Positions 1-38,600 of a stretch of 64,000 nucleotides of DNA are shown piece by piece. The position numbers and the translations under genes are program-made. Each line of letters begins with the position of its first letter. Position 1 is the stretch's first letter. The notes beneath the pieces were generated by a model that saw nothing but the letters and a program-made list of their open reading frames with translations, was not told where the DNA came from and did no database searches. The DNA lies in NCBI GenBank assembly GCA_949130485.1, contig OX422198.1, positions 2,623,262 to 2,687,261 on the forward strand. Direction: 5' to 3'. The stretch comes from Agelas oroides (Eukaryota; Porifera; Demospongiae; Agelasida; Agelasidae).

Positions 1-27078
<27,078 letters not shown>

Positions 27079-27951
27079 GGTTTATAACTGGAGAGTGTAC
27101 ACAAACACAATAACACTAAGTAATATTGATAGACTGTAGCGATTTGGTAGTAACAAAATATCTTGTCAGAAATTTAGAGTTTAGACTTGTAATTTCTTTT
27201 GTAGTATCACCACACTTGCAGTGATAAGTAATAATTGATGATAGACTGTGTGAGCTATACATTTTTGTAGTAACAGAAGTTTATACCAGAAGTTTTGATG
27301 AACAATGGTTTCTATTGTAGTGTTTCCAGTAGCTGCGCATAGACTTAACAAGTATGTTGCTGCCTTTATGTTCTACCATACTTACAATAACACTAAGTGA
27401 TTGACTGCTGCATTCATTAGAGTTCACTTTTAGCCGTTTAACTATGTACACTTAGCCAGGTCAATTGGATGAACAACTGGATACACGTACAGTGTAACAT
27501 CAGGTAGCCATGTACACAATGAAACCATGCAAGCAAATTGTAATTGCAATGGGAACAGAGTTGCAAAGTATGCACCAAAGTTGACTGAAGTTATAGGCTA
27601 ACATACAGCGGTCAATATAACAAGGGGCACTATAAATACTGGACCCAGGGACCCAGGACTGGGGGACCCAATTAAGGACTAGAAACCCAAGCTCCCAGAG
27701 TCTTGAGGGATGTGTTGCACATTAACATAACTACAAGCAGCTTTTGTTACTCAAATGCACAATTGTTTTGTTGTACGTACTGTAAGGACATACGCAATCT
27801 GCATTGTTTTGTACGCAAAAGATGCTATTTACAGCAGATTTTGCTATTCCATATTATCCACTAATCTTCTGTGTAAAACAGAAGAATAGTCTCCTTTATG
27901 ATTCATCATGATTGTGTTTAGTGTGGCAGTTAGGGGATCTGGTGGTTTAGC
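27079..27951. other. 3' flank of the receptor gene, no gene seen
   Basis: AT-rich sequence following the receptor stop. It contains short direct repeats such as AATAACACTAAGT and GATAGACTGT in slightly different copies. I could not place a confident polyadenylation signal. Confidence 0.4.
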
Positions 27952-28052
27952 AGCCTTGTTCCCAGGCCTTCCCACCGTCCAGTTTTTGATGGCTTGCAGT
28001 ATGCAAAAAACCATCAAAAACTGGATGGTGGGAAGGCCTGGGAATGAGGCTA
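27952..28052. mobile_element. TAGCCTCGTTCCCAGG foldback family member
   Basis: A near-perfect hairpin: CTTGTTCCCAGGCCTTCCCA at the left pairs with TGGGAAGGCCTGGGAATGAG at the right; the inner arms are CCGTCCAGTTTTTGATGG and CCATCAAAAACTGGATGG. It shares its inner arm with the copy at 35029. Confidence 0.8.
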
Positions 28053-28588
28053 GTGGTTAAGTGGAACAGTAAAACTTGTGCATGGGCATTGCTTTGTACA
28101 CAAAAGATGCTATTTCTAGTGTGAAGATAAACCATGTGGTGGGCAGTCTGTTTTGTAAAATATGCTGATCAGCAGTCAGTACATATATACAGTCTCAGGA
28201 TTACCAAATCAGAAATGTAATAATGGGCGAGAAATATATTTCTGCATGTGATGTTCTATTAGCTATAGCCACTGGTAAGTTAAGATAAACAAATCAAAGA
28301 AGATGTGATGATGTGATCATGTTCCTGTCAAATTCTGCACCCATTGTTACGCAGAGACAATGACCAAGAATTTACTGCTGGTAGTGGCCACTGGCTATTG
28401 TATGCGAGTATATTGTTTGCTGAAGCCAATAATATTATGCTTTCAATTGTTTTAGCATGGTTAATTAATGCAGTTAATTAGAAACAAGATCAGTTATTTT
28501 CTGTATGTAGCTCCAAACTGGTTACAAACTCTTGTTAATATACATGCCACAATGTTTCATTTCAGCATTTCACAAAAAAAGGGCTGCA

Positions 28589-29045
28589 TGAGCCCGTCTC
28601 GATGTTGCCATGTATGGATTTTGGGGAGGCCGATTTGAGAAGGCATTTCTAGACGTCAGGGTTTTTAACCCATGTGCCCAATCAAATCGCTGGAGTCCAC
28701 TCACATCCGTATATAGGCGACAGGAGCAGGAGAAAAAAAAATGGCAATATGAGCAGAGGGTACGTGAAGTGGAACATGCAACTTTCACCCCACTTGTTAT
28801 GTCAGCTACTGGAGGTACGGGTAGAGCTGCTACTACATTCTACAGGAGACTTGCCTCTATGATCAGCGAGAAAAGGAACACTTGAGTACAGCCCAACTGT
28901 GAACTGGATTCGCTGTAAGCTGAGTTTTGCTCTGCTAAGAGCCTTGATCATGTCATTCAGAGGGGCAAGGTCATCAAGACACCATGCGGTATCTGAGGCC
29001 AGTCAGGGACCAATTGACCTTCCACTCATGGAAGGTCAATTGCTC
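28589..29045 (+). pseudogene. Frameshifted remnant of a retroelement-associated C-terminal domain
   Basis: ARLDVAMYGFWGGRFEKAFL, DVRVFNPCAQSN, VREVEHATFTPLVMSATGGT and AATTFYRRLASMISEKRNT read in one frame. One extra base after the AAC ACT codons near 28881 moves the continuation to another frame: VNWIRCKLSFALLRALIMSF, RGARSSRHH. This block is, to my knowledge, common at the C-terminus of repeated (retroelement-derived) proteins in sponges and corals; the family assignment is from memory. An in-frame stop lies just upstream. The tail includes a small perfect hairpin, CAATTGACCTTCCA and its inverse, at 29010-29041. Confidence 0.6.
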
Positions 29046-29480
29046 TTGCTCTTTTTATTGTCCTTTGTATTTGTCATTAGCAATCTATTTATACTTGCTT
29101 TATACCCTGTGTACTCTGCTTGCGGATTTTCATTACATTTAAAGTGCTGCATGTCTGGACACATTCTAGTTACATGCAGTCCATGTACATGTAATAATGT
29201 TACAGGTGCCAACCGTATAACAACATAAATTGGACTGCATGTTTGACCCTGACGACGGTATCTGGTTAATTACTAGGGTGCATGACTACTTTGAATGTAC
29301 TGAATGATGGCTACAGGAGATATTTATTGCCATCCAGTGGTACGTAAGGCTATCATACAATAGAACCAAAGTGATGAATCAAAAGTTCAAGGCAAAGTGA
29401 TTACACACACTAATATAGCAGTGCCTATACAACAGTACCAAAAGTAATTCTGATATATAGTAGGTCAAAACTATCTAGGA

Positions 29481-30110
29481 CTACTTCCTAAATACAACAA
29501 AGTCCGTAAAAGTCACAAAAAGATGACAGGATTGCTTGAAGAAATCATCCCATACAAACCATATTAGTGGCTTCTGGTGCATTTTGAACTCCTTATAGCA
29601 CTCGTTGAACAACTTTTGTAGCTGTTGGGTGCAGACTACTCCCTCTTGGCCCAAGTACTTCCTAAAGTAGTGTTTGACGTGTTGAGGAGTATATGGAGAT
29701 CCAGTGAGTTGAGACATATCACTGGGGTCTATGCCCTCTTTCAGCTTCACAAACATGTGTCTACCTTGTAGAGTGAAATGATTAGGGAATTCTTTCAGAA
29801 AATTTTCATCAATCATTTCGACTTGTAAGTTAATGTAGTTTGGTACATACTCATTCTGGTAAAGTTCATCCAAGTTGGACACAGGACATCCATAGGGAAA
29901 GAAATTAGCAGAGAGATAATTGTAAAGATACTGCACAATATGTTCAGGAGATCCATCAAACTCGCCCTCCATGAGCCATGTATCACATGAGCCACGCCTC
30001 CACATATTCTACAGTATCGTGACCTGACTTAGGGGACAAACTTTTGGTCCTTTTCTTTGTCTTATGCTCTGTCTTCTCTAGTTCAGTGCTTAACAATGGT
30101 CTTCTCTTAG
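29481..30110 (-). CDS. C-terminal coding blocks of the unrecognised minus-strand gene
   Basis: The 174-aa frame 30005-29481 contains FDGSPEHIVQYLYNYLSANF, FLKEFPNHFTLQGRHMFVKL and LQKLFNECYKEFKMHQKPLI and ends in DFVVFRK. It looks like real, folded protein, and the last 60 residues weakly recall an OST-HTH/LOTUS winged-helix pattern; I do not claim that assignment. Just upstream (about 30110-30045) a Lys-rich frame, RRPLLSTELEKTEHKTKKR, ends at a possible donor TCAGGTCACG. The exact joins are unresolved. Confidence 0.42.
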
Positions 30111-30203
30111 CGCCAACTACCATCACATGACAAACCCCTGATTTCTAAAACGTCGTACTTCCTGAGGAACCCCTTACCCAAATACATATAGGTGCATTGC
30201 ACA

Positions 30204-30965
30204 TACCGTATGGCCGGAAAATTTGGCGGGGAATTTAATTTGGCGGATTGGCGGATTTTTAAGAGCACCGCCAAATTAAATTCCGCCAATATTTTTCCAT
30301 GATGTCATTTGGTGGGTGGGGTCTGGAAACTTCTCACCGGTCACGCCGTGTCAGAGCGCGAGTGAAGCTAGCTTCGAAGATGGCGTTGCACAAGTACTTT
30401 ACCAGAGAGCGCATGACATACGCTACGAAAGTCCCCTCTCTTTCAGACAAACAAGTCGAAAAAAACAAACGCAGAAATGAAGCGTGCGCTAGAAGAGGAT
30501 ACCTCTGGCCGCGGCAAGTACAACGAATATACGGCAGAAGAAAGAGCACAGATTGGAAAGTTCGCCGCTGAACATGGCAGCGGAAATCTTCCTTGGAACA
30601 TGGTCGACGACGGTACCCCTTCGGATTACTGCTACAGCGTATGGGTCCTTGTTACCGCTTTCTCGCTTACATGAGAATTCTTCACCACACTTGGTGTCCA
30701 TGTCCGCTTGTAAACGTGATGTTCTCGAACACAGCTTTCTATACACAGCTCGGCCTCCATATATTTGCACTATCGATACCTCGATCGAACGTTCGAACTG
30801 GGCGGAGCGTTCGGGTTACGTATACGTCGCTTGGCGATTACCGGTAACGTATGACATCATTGCTCGAGCTCGCAAAAACAAAACCGCCAAATTAAAACCC
30901 GCCAACTGGAATTGGAGACCAATTCGCCAAATTAAATTCCCGCCGAATTTTCCGGCCATACGGTA
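30204..30965 (+). mobile_element. TA-flanked element (ACCGTATGGCCGG ends) with transposon-type N-terminal ORF
   Basis: Left end TACCGTATGGCCGGAAAATT, right end AATTTTCCGGCCATACGGTA; inner arms GGCGGGGAATTTAATTTGGC and GCCAAATTAAATTCCCGCCG. On the plus strand MALHKYFTRERMTYATKVPS (ATG 30380) continues, after a frameshift near 30475, as VKRALEEDTSGRGKYNEYTA and EERAQIGKFAAEHG, resembling the N-terminal helix-turn-helix region of sponge transposon proteins (from memory). The ends resemble those of the element at 8152. Confidence 0.72.
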
Positions 30966-31082
30966 CTTCTCTTGGTACTGCCGAAAAGCTTCTCTCCTCA
31001 GAGTTGCTAGTTTAGCTTGCCTTCCACACTCATTGATGAAGTCTACAAGAAACTGGGCTATGTGTTCACCTGTACCAGGCTG
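30966..31082 (-). pseudogene. Short exon of the decayed gene (GEHIAQFLVDFINECGRQAK)
   Basis: Minus-strand frame QPGTGEHIAQFLVDFINECG, then RQAKLATLRREAFRQYQE. At its 3' end the ancestral sequence without the foldback element reads GAGAAGTATGTGC, a good GTATGT donor. The TA element inserted within that donor. The 5' side abuts the CACTG element. Confidence 0.45.
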
Positions 31083-31871
31083 CACTGATAAAACTACTCA
31101 GTTAAAATACCCCCTGAGTGGGTTACTCAGGTTTCAGGTTTCACTGAACTGGTAAGTACTATGAAGCGAATTCACAAACATTTTTGAGCTTCCTAGGACG
31201 GTTCTGAGGCTATTTCAGGCCATACCGTCGCCTTAAATCAGGAGCACTCCCACTATGCCTTCGGTACGGATTCGTGCACGGTGTAAAGTCACTTCATTAC
31301 TCGCGTGCAGTGGGATCTGGGGAGCGTACGAGACTTTGTTAGATTAACCAAGTCTCGTACGCTCCCCTGGTCTCACTGCACGCGATTTCTGACGGTACAG
31401 ATAGCTATCTGCGCTGCTAGATTCAAGACCTTTATGTATTTTTAGCGCCCGATCGCGGTCGACAACGGCACTTTCGGCGCCAATAATTGCAAGCGCGCCG
31501 CCTGCAGTTGGTGGGGCACGGCCTCTTGTTGCTAGGGCACGTGCCCCAGTGTGCCCCAGCTTGGCTACGCCACTGTCAATGCAAAGAGCTAGCACAGATG
31601 CTTGCCTGTGGTAGCTCTTTGTTAATAAAGCTTGATGGAATTGTGTAGGGGTGATGATGGAATCGGATAATAGCCAGCAGGTGGATGGTATGAATGTCCA
31701 TTAGCTAGCAGACAAGTGTCTGTGCTAAGCTTGATTGAATTGTGAGGGGATGATGGACCGGGATTACAATGTTTAAATTCTCTTCATAGTATATACTCAC
31801 TAGTTCAACTTAACCCTGAAACTTGAGTAACCACTCGGTAAGGTTACTTTAACCAAGTAGTTTTTGCAGTG
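31083..31871. mobile_element. CACTG-ended DNA transposon copy 1
   Basis: Left end CACTGATAAAACTACTCAGT, right end inverted AACCAAGTAGTTTTTGCAGTG-type sequence; inner arms include GGGTTACTCAGGTTTCAGGTT against AACCCTGAAACTTGAGTAACC. A strong internal hairpin lies at about 31296-31385 (GGGGAGCGTACGAGACTT and its inverse). The right part (GCTAGCAGACAAGTGTCTGT) matches 41979-42140. No transposase frame. It interrupts coding sequence of the minus-strand gene. Confidence 0.7.
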
Positions 31872-32340
31872 CATGAGCTGGGATTTTCCTTGGGGCTATC
31901 TCACTAGTTACTTTCTGCTTAGTAGAATGGCTACCAGAAACAGCTGTTTCCTTCAATGTCTCATTTGTGTGACTCACTTCTAACAGTTCCACCCCAGCTT
32001 GACATCTGTTGACAGTCTCAGTCTTTGATTCAGTGCTATTACCTTCTGAGATTTTAGGATTGTCTGTGGCAGTTGTGAGAGAGTTCTCTCCTTCATTTTC
32101 AAGAACAGGTAGAGGAGAAATTGAGACAATGAAAATAGTTGACTTCCTTTGGGTACCAGTCCTGCTGTGGCAGATTGATGGAGGCAGCTCCCTTTTTTTC
32201 TCTCTTATTCTCTTTCTTTTTCTTTCGCTTCCTCTTTTTCTTCTTCTCTTTTCTCTCATCCTTCTCCCTCAAGTCTGCCCTTCCTCTCTGTCCACATTTT
32301 CATGTTTCTTTAGAGGAACTACTTTGTCTGCCATTTTTCA
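31872..32340 (-). pseudogene. Basic block of the decayed gene
   Basis: Frame with ADKVVPLKKHENVDREEGQT, one TGA stop (about 32265), then MREKRRRKRGSERKRKR and an acidic/serine stretch ending at the CACTG element. Without the stop the frame is continuous over about 470 nt. The Lys/Arg run resembles a nuclear localisation region. Confidence 0.4.
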
Positions 32341-32384
32341 CGCAATGCTACTTCTGCTTCCTTCTGCATGCTACCCTTTTCCTT

Positions 32385-32620
32385 TTTTGTCTTTGCTATG
32401 CTGATGACCTTGCCCTACTTGCTCCTTCTGCTGGTGCACCCAGGAAAATGCTTCAGGTCTTGCAACTAAAAGGAACTTGTCATTCAATGCTGAGAAAACT
32501 CAGCTGATATGCTTTCGTTTACATAAATCCGTTATTGTTGAAGATGTTGTTGAGTTTTGTGGGGTGCAGCTGACCTTTGTTGATACTGTTGTTCACTTGG
32601 GACACACCCTGTCCTGCCTA
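32385..32620 (+). mobile_element. Non-LTR (LINE) reverse transcriptase fragment
   Basis: CYADDLALLAPSAGAPRKML carries the RT catalytic box YADD (32394-32408 covers C-Y-A-D-D). After a frameshift, LSFNAEKTQLICF and FVDTVVHLGHTLSC follow, typical of the RT thumb-proximal region of jockey/CR1/RTE-type LINEs. Only about 240 bp remain. The orientation is opposite to the surrounding minus-strand gene. Confidence 0.75.
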
Positions 32621-32639
32621 GTTTATTGTGTACTGTTCT

Positions 32640-33010
32640 TACTCAGATTTAGCATCTGTTGTCACTTCCAACTGTTCATGTTTCTGTTTCATCTTCTTGC
32701 TGTTTAGTGTTGTTTTGCACTCCATATTTGCTTCAGTGGTGCCTGCTGTCCACTCCTTGTCCTCACTAATACCTGCAGCAGAGACATTGACACTGGCTAC
32801 TCTTGTCCAATCACTGTATTCAGCAAACCTGTTCTCTGCATTTTCTCCATCACTGGAGATAATTAACATTTCTTTTAGTGATTCAGGAACTGAAGAAAGG
32901 TCATCCAGTTCATCTTCCCTTCCTTGTTCAAGGATTCTCTTTGATTCAGCGAGCAGTGTAGCAGAAACACTTTGTGTGTACTCGATGGGGAAAGGAGATA
33001 GGGTTCATGA
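32640..33010 (-). pseudogene. Acidic, disordered block of the decayed gene
   Basis: Minus-strand frame including LLAESKRILEQGREDELDDL, SSVPESLKEMLII and ending VTTDAKSE. It is rich in Glu, Ser and Asp, with no domain. It ends abruptly next to the LINE RT fragment, which is the reason for treating it as interrupted rather than as an exon with a proper donor. Confidence 0.4.
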
Positions 33011-33298
33011 TCATGACAGACTTCCTTCACAGCATAAGGCTTTGCACCTATCAGTGAGCATTCAAATTCTGGATAGTAGAAAAATGCACAGGCACTCTGC
33101 TGTTCTGTATTCTTTCCTGGGGTATCTAATTCCCAAACCAGCCCTTCTATAGTGCTTCATTCATGGAAGGTGCCTGTGAGTTGGCTGCCATATGCTGTGG
33201 TATTTTGTGAAAACTCAACAAATCATGAAGCAGCTTGGGTATCTTGGTAATTGCTGTGTCATAGAGGGGGATGCAGCCTCTGTTCAGGGATAGGGTCA

Positions 33299-34337
33299 TT
33301 ACATTGGAAACAGCATTTCGTATATACTTGCAACAATTTCATTGCTTGACATATAGTTCTGAATATCTGTAGATGGTATTTCAACTGAGTTGATTTTTAT
33401 TGCCTTCACTGTTTTATTCTTCTTGTTGATCAAAAACTCAATAGCTGATGTTGGAAGTTGAAAGGCTAACACCATCATCAAGCTTGTGGGCATACAAGGT
33501 AGAACTGTGAGTCTTGGAGCAAGAATGCTGCCTCCTAATGAAACAAATGCCCCAGTAGCAACAGCAAAGTATGGCTGTGATGGTTTATCATACTGACAAA
33601 CAAATGCTGTTGGATTACGAAAGTTCAATTTCACGGTGTTGACGTTGCTCTTTGCTTCATCAAATCTGTACCACATTAGAGCACATGGGTGAAAGGGTGC
33701 TGGGAAAACAGCATCAACCTCATCAATATCCCACAAAATATTTTGTTCTCCAAATCACCAGAAAATCTGCTTTAGGAGAGATATGAGAAATGTCTGCAGT
33801 GGATGAATCCCAATTTTTGATGGCAAATGACTTTGCAATCTTGGTTAATGCAAAAAATGGGTCATGAGTGTGAGGTTGAAAGTGAAGAACAGCTACATCT
33901 TCTACCACCTTAGTCTCAACACTCAACCGAAACCCTCTGGGGAGGCTTCTAAAGAGCATCTCAAAGGCAGCCTCATCTGTCTTCTGGATATCCTCCACCC
34001 ATATATCCACTTCATCTAGATCAGACAAATCCATGCACAGAGTGTGATTCAGTGAAAAGCCTTCATTTTTAATTACTTTGATACATTCTTGGGCAAATGT
34101 TCTAGAGTAGGGATGAGAGGAATCACATGCTCTTTCACCACATAGTATGTCATCTGGTGCAGCAGCTGCTATTAGAGCTTTCAACATTACATAGCTGTTG
34201 CAAAAATGTAGGGACACTCTATCTCGTTTCTGAGACTTGAGATTCCTCAGATGAGGTGGGATATACTTAGCAGGTTGTAAAGGAGATGGCAGTTCTCCAT
34301 ACATGAAAGTGTCACAGAGTACTGGGAACCCCTTCAT
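33299..34337 (-). pseudogene. N-terminal block of the decayed gene, with frameshift
   Basis: Frame 34337-33723 starts MKGFPVLCDTFMYGELPSPL, contains AKYIPPHLRN and continues to FLVIWRTKYFVGY and a stop. The frame 33736-33299 begins in the same place (WDIDEVDAVFPAPFHPC) and reads on for 140 residues to IYEMLFPM. The two overlap by 14 nt, with no room for an intron, so a one- or two-base indel in the A/T run near 33735-33745 is the simplest reading. No domain is recognised; the composition is that of a folded globular protein. Confidence 0.55.
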
Positions 34338-34349
34338 CTCTGTACTGAT

Positions 34350-34650
34350 GTAGCAGGGGCGGCGGAAGGTACTTGAGATTGGGGGGGCACCGATGATGGT
34401 GCGTGTGTAAGCACAGACACGCTAGGGGGGTGTGGGGGCTTGCTTCCCCCAGAAAAAAAAATTGAAATTAGGTGCTCTGAGATCGCTTCTGAGGCCATAT
34501 TTGTACCCAAATGCCACTAGTCCGACTAGAGTGCATGGCGAGAGTAATACCGCCGTTCGCCACGATACACGTCAGTCGTCACGAGGCGTTCCAGTCACTA
34601 TAGTCGACCTTGTACGTGTCGGGCCTGATAAGGTGGGCATCTTATAGACG
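34350..34650. repeat. Degenerate copy of a dispersed G-rich repeat
   Basis: GTGTGGGGGCTTGCTTCCCC, GAAATTAGGTGCTCTGAGAT and CGCTTCTGAGG recur in diverged form at about 62800-62890 (CTGGGGGCATGCTC, TTTAGGTCCTCCGAGATTG), and GGGGGAGCATGCCCCCAG appears near 60316. The type of element is not known to me. Confidence 0.5.
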
Positions 34651-35028
34651 AATTGACGACCTGGACAAGAACAGTTTCTACTTTGTACTTCACTTTGAAA
34701 CTAGTTCAGTGATTGCTCACCGCAAAAGCGGTCACAAAGGTCACCACACTTAACAGCTTGAAAGGGGGGGGGGGGGGGAAGGGGGGCACTATGCAGCAAA
34801 ATCGGTTCCGCCGCCTATGTGTAGGATAGTGTTTGTAGTTCAGAGTAAAGTGCAGTGTCATGAGGGATATACCCCAATCCCTGGGGGGTATATTCATGTG
34901 CACTGTCTTAGAATTTCATTCTTCAAATTTTTCAAGTCAGGAGCCAAATTCTAGATGTATAACATTATTCTGAGGATGTTAATCTAGTACTGTCAAATTG
35001 ATTTCAGAATTGTTCTGTTAGCTAAGCC
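34651..35028. other. No gene seen
   Basis: Contains a poly-G tract at 34766-34778 and short open frames only. Confidence 0.4.
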
Positions 35029-35138
35029 TAGCCACATTCCCAGGCCTTCGCCACCGTCCAGTTCTTGATCACTTACAGTAAGCAAAAACTGCATACTGTA
35101 TATAAGCGATCAAAAACTGGATGGTGGGAATGAGGCTA
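35029..35138. mobile_element. TAGCCTCGTTCCCAGG foldback family member
   Basis: TAGCCACATTCCCAGGCCTT at the left; CTGGATGGTGGGAATGAGGC at the right. The inner arms CCGTCCAGTTCTTGATC and GATCAAAAACTGGATGG are shared with the copy at 27952. Confidence 0.72.
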
Positions 35139-35613
35139 ATCTATAGCCCTGAGCCAACAGTGTGCAGGTAATTGTTTGATGTGGGGTGGGTTAGCAGATG
35201 ACATTTTCATTGATAATTTTACAAAACTTTCGTCATGTGAACTCATACTGCATGCACAGTTGAAGGATAATTGTTTCTTTTTGGAGAGAACCGTAGTTTC
35301 TACCGTCATACGTAATTGATTGAGGCATGCATAATTATGTATGCGTGAGCCAATTCCTGCAGTGGCTTGCATTGGGCTTATGTTTTCATGGTATATATAC
35401 TTTTTAGTAATTATAAAAGTTTGGGTAGAGGGGACCGAAGTAGGTTTAACCTTGGGGTGTATGCTCTATGTTAAATCACAATAAACTGTTACAACAAAGT
35501 GTTCAAATATCCTATGGATATCCTAGACCTAGCCAACATTTATGTGCGCTATCAATATTATATCACCATACTAGGTGTCTATAACTATGTAAATCATGTG
35601 CATATTTTACTGA

Positions 35614-38600
35614 TCAAACAGTAAAGCGATATGTCTGGCCCTGATTGGACAGGCATCCTTCAGGTACAATCCTCAGGCGGTGATCACCTGGACTCAGCCC
35701 ATTGTAGGAGTGTGGGCTGACACCTAAAGCAACAAAGAAAAGGTTATTTTTCAAATATCAAAGCAAGTATACAAGCTCCAAAATAATGAAGAAAAATAAG
35801 ACAGTCTTGTCAATATAGCAACATATTGTGCAACTATTAATTGACAAAAGGGGTGGGTACTGAGCACACAGCATTTGTCTTTGTAACCACTCAGTAGTAC
35901 AGGCAGATTGCTGCCTGCATGTGCATGAACAATCAATGAACCCTAATTAAAATTAGCATACAAAGTCTCCACTGCGCAGAACATGTTTTGGCCATTTCTT
36001 TCTCCTTCGCTCCCCGTTCACATGAGCTCAGTTGAACTTGTGCTGTATATACGCTGCTTTTCGACTACTAATTACTTTAGCATTGAAAATGTTTCACGTT
36101 GCCCTAACTACAATTGTGAAGTGAGCTACTTCAAATCCTTTTGTTGTACACGTTGACCATCCTCTCTGCTTTAAATTCAGTAAGTTTTGTGGTGGTGGGT
36201 TGGATTCTGAATTTCTGATGCTGATGCATTCCTAAAACACCCCTCCGTGACTATACCAAAAGAGCCTGAAATGACACAATTGCAAAACATTATCCTCACA
36301 CACAAAACATTGTAGCATTGCAGTACCTTTCATTTTCCTCACAGCCTATTTCGTTGGAACCGGTTATTGCATTTTGTTTATGTATAAATATGTCTTACAT
36401 GCATGCATTCTTACAGGGGTCCAAGGGTCCGTCATCCACCTTGCATCTGAACCCAGTAGCCGCTCCCACTGCCTGGAATTCTACAGCGGCTTGAGTGCCA
36501 TTCACCACTAAGCCAGCATTGATGAGGTTTACACTGCAGGTGGTGGAAGCTGTAGGCATGTACACTTTCCAAGATACTTCTGCCTTCTCACCAACTGCTG
36601 TTGTTGCAGTCACACGCAAATTGTAGTATCCAGAGGGAACATCCTGAAATGTGGTGCTGCTTCCAGGAGGACCTATAGAAGTTCAAGTGTTCGTCACAAC
36701 TGAAGTAAAAGTTTATGTGATTTAGGTTATTGGATGCATAGGTTGTATACCATCCTAAGGATCAGTCTCGCGATATCTAAGTTCATTCAACAATGAATAC
36801 AGTTTAGTATATATGAAATGGGTGTTTCCTATTCAATATTGTCTATCCCGTGTTTACCTATTTCTGCAGTCAAGCAACTTGCAAAGGTCTGTATGTGTCC
36901 ACTAAACTGGTGTAATAAAGTATGGAGGCCTCTTGTGAAATAGCATACACAGCTGGAGTGAACTGTTCACACACTGATGTTGTGATAAGAGTAGCTTACA
37001 TGGCATTGTTTTAGTTTGTCCCAAACGGCAGATCGCAGTGGCTGGTTTGCTAGTGAACACTTGAACAGTGATGGAGAAACCATTAATAAGTGGAGTATTG
37101 CCTGAGAAGTGGACTTTGAGTGGTGCTGACAGGTTCCTGGAAGGTTCTGACGAGATAGAGAGTACATACATGAGTTTTGACTGAGGTTTGCTGACACCAT
37201 AATGGATCACTATTTGGATAGACCTATGACACCATACTATTTGGATAGACCTATGACAGCTATACAATAAATAAATGAGAGTTATCATTGCTAAATGGAA
37301 GCTGTGTAATTGTCATAAGTTGCTAGCCTCGTTCCCAGGCTCCCCAGCTCCAGAACATGGCTGCACCCCTCGCTAGCTATATATGTAAAGTAAGTCACCC
37401 ACTGCTTTTGCTCTTTCTGCTGTTCTGAGTGTTTGGGTACACCCTTGCACAATTAACTACCCCCTTTCTACCCTTGACGCTGCTCAAGTGAGAAAAAATA
37501 CAAACCAGGTTCTTCCCGTCTGCACTACTTCAATGTTCGCATTCGGGTTCAGCAGTGGAGGAGCCTGGGAACAAGGCCAATAAGTGGCCTCATCTCCAGG
37601 TTGCTCTCTAAAGCTAGAAAGAACCTGGGAATGATGGATGTCAACAGCTGGGGAGAAATCTAGCAATGATACATAACAGTAAGTAGACAACTCGATTCTC
37701 AGTAACTGGGTGTATACCTTCATCATCCAAAACAGAAACTGTGGCAGAGGCCTGGTTCATAATCACAGCTGCATCACTTATAGACAGGCTGATAACAAAG
37801 GACTCTGGTAGCTCTCCCTCATAGTCTTGGTCATCAATGATTTGGAGGGTGACACACCATCTGGCTTCTGCTCTCTCAAAAGATATTGGAAACTGCATGA
37901 TCTGTGGTGTTACTTCAAAATAGTCCTCACCAGCTATGGGAATGGAAGACATTTGGACAAAAATTTAACAAAGAAGCAAAGTTTACTGCATTTTATGACA
38001 GCATTTGGAACAATAACAATTTCCTTTCTGTCTTTTATATTGCATTAAGATTGTTTGTTGAGAAATTACATAACATATACAAGAAGCTAATATTCCTACA
38101 ACAAACACTGGGGTTGTAACCAGCACCAGTGTAGCAATTGCTTGAATGTATGTGTGTGCTTGACAATCATATACTTTGCATGTCAAGAGGCGAAATCGCG
38201 AAAATTTCTGCCTTGAGAAAATTTCCCGCAATATGGTATCTTTCATAATATTATGATAACTACTCATGCACATATGTCCTGAACATCCAGTGTAGCATGC
38301 TCAAAACACATATGTAGACATATAGAAGTGGAGAAATCCCTTGTACAGCCATTGTCTCTAAGGGTGTACACTGCTAAAAAAAAGGGTGTACCCTTGCCTG
38401 TTTAAATTTAACACACCTGCAGTGTTAACATACAAAGTTAGTCAAATAGCTCAAATATTCATGTGCTACACTGCAAAAGAAAAGAATTGGTTGTTTTAAC
38501 TACAGAGTGGTTACCCTGGTTACTGACAAGCTCAATAGACATCGATATCAGAGTTTATGCAATTGCATAAGACAACCAGAGTGGAGGCAAGTCCAGACCA

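Larger units (their letters stand above)
29481..34337 (-). pseudogene. Decayed unrecognised multi-exon gene split by three mobile insertions
   Basis: Minus-strand coding blocks run from 34337 down to 29481. In order they are: a block with a PAKYIPPHLRN motif; an acidic low-complexity block; a Lys/Arg-rich block; GEHIAQFLVDFINECGRQAK; and a C-terminal 174-aa frame. They are separated by a LINE RT fragment (about 32385-32620), a CACTG-ended element (31083-31871) and a TA-flanked element (30204-30965), and broken by a frameshift at about 33730 and a stop near 32265. KYIPPHLR resembles the N-terminal motif of some RNA helicases, but no helicase motif is visible and I assign no function. A live gene with sequencing errors remains possible for single segments. 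Confidence 0.5.

Noticed and set aside
32009-33152. Plus-strand frames of 122-174 residues rich in Ser, Leu and Phe
   Set aside because: Except for the short LINE RT piece, they are the opposite strand of the acidic/basic minus-strand blocks and show only the low-complexity pattern expected of a shadow frame.
37983-38273. Minus-strand frame with a hydrophobic run (LVLVTTPVFVVGILASCICYVI) as a possible membrane exon of the Calx-beta gene
   Set aside because: It overlaps no splice sites in phase 1, lies upstream of the last four exons, and falls next to a foldback-element fragment; a membrane segment in mid-ectodomain would not make sense.
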